DNA from: JAAFHB01 sp038240855
GTDB taxonomy: Bacteria > Bacteroidota > Bacteroidia > Bacteroidales > Prolixibacteraceae
Length of the DNA stretch: 6,119 nt
Direction of reading: 5' to 3'
NCBI GenBank assembly: GCA_038240855.1
Contig: JBBRGI010000226.1
Coordinates: forward strand, 1 to 6,119
Made by a program: the position numbers and the translations under genes. Each line of letters starts with the position of its first letter. The first letter of the stretch is position 1. The notes below the pieces were generated by a model. It was not told the DNA's origin. It did no database searches and worked only from the letters and a program-made list of their open reading frames with translations. Shown in pieces: positions 6,076 through 6,119 of this stretch.

Positions 6076-6119
6076 GAATATTAAAAAATGAACTTCATTC
6101 CGGGAGTAATCATCCAACA

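Noticed and set aside
6081..6119. Possible 3' end of a minus-strand protein gene (CWMITPGMKFIF then TAA), with a terminal Phe as in outer-membrane barrels
   Set aside because: Only 12 codons are visible, easily open by chance, another frame is open too, and the stop would lie 5 bp from the tRNA-Tyr 5' end. Sequence beyond 6119 is needed.

Overview
The window looks like chromosomal DNA of an anaerobic or facultative member of the Bacteroidota, probably of Bacteroidales type. This is inferred from Bacteroidota-style protein sequences, from the absence of Shine-Dalgarno motifs before all three protein genes, from moderate GC content, and from one match to the Bacteroidota -7 promoter element (TAnnTTTG). 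No mobile element, CRISPR array, phage gene or plasmid function is visible, and most of the window is core metabolism and translation.

Layout: 1-149 is AT-rich non-coding DNA with a candidate promoter. 150-1328 (+) encodes an AAA_14/DUF4143-type ATPase that keeps its fold motifs but has lost several residues usually needed for catalysis. After 54 bp, 1383-4931 (+) encodes a full-length single-chain pyruvate:ferredoxin (flavodoxin) oxidoreductase with every cofactor-binding residue I could locate. A strong hairpin terminator at 4952-4995 lies between this gene and a convergent class IV PLP-dependent aminotransferase (4997-5770, -). Upstream of the aminotransferase on the same strand are tRNA-Gly(TCC) (5890-5962) and tRNA-Tyr(GTA) (5993-6075), 30 bp apart and probably on one transcript.

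How the parts relate: the oxidoreductase links pyruvate to acetyl-CoA, CO2 and reduced ferredoxin, the central step of anaerobic pyruvate metabolism. The aminotransferase may act on 2-oxo acids or aminodeoxychorismate, but the sequence does not decide its substrate. The ATPase has no obvious link to either and is probably a neighbour by chance. I do not see a new multigene system. The two most unusual signals are a paired change in tRNA-Gly, where the near-invariant G19-C56 tertiary contact appears as A19-U56, and the multi-site loss of catalytic residues in an ATPase gene whose reading frame is intact.
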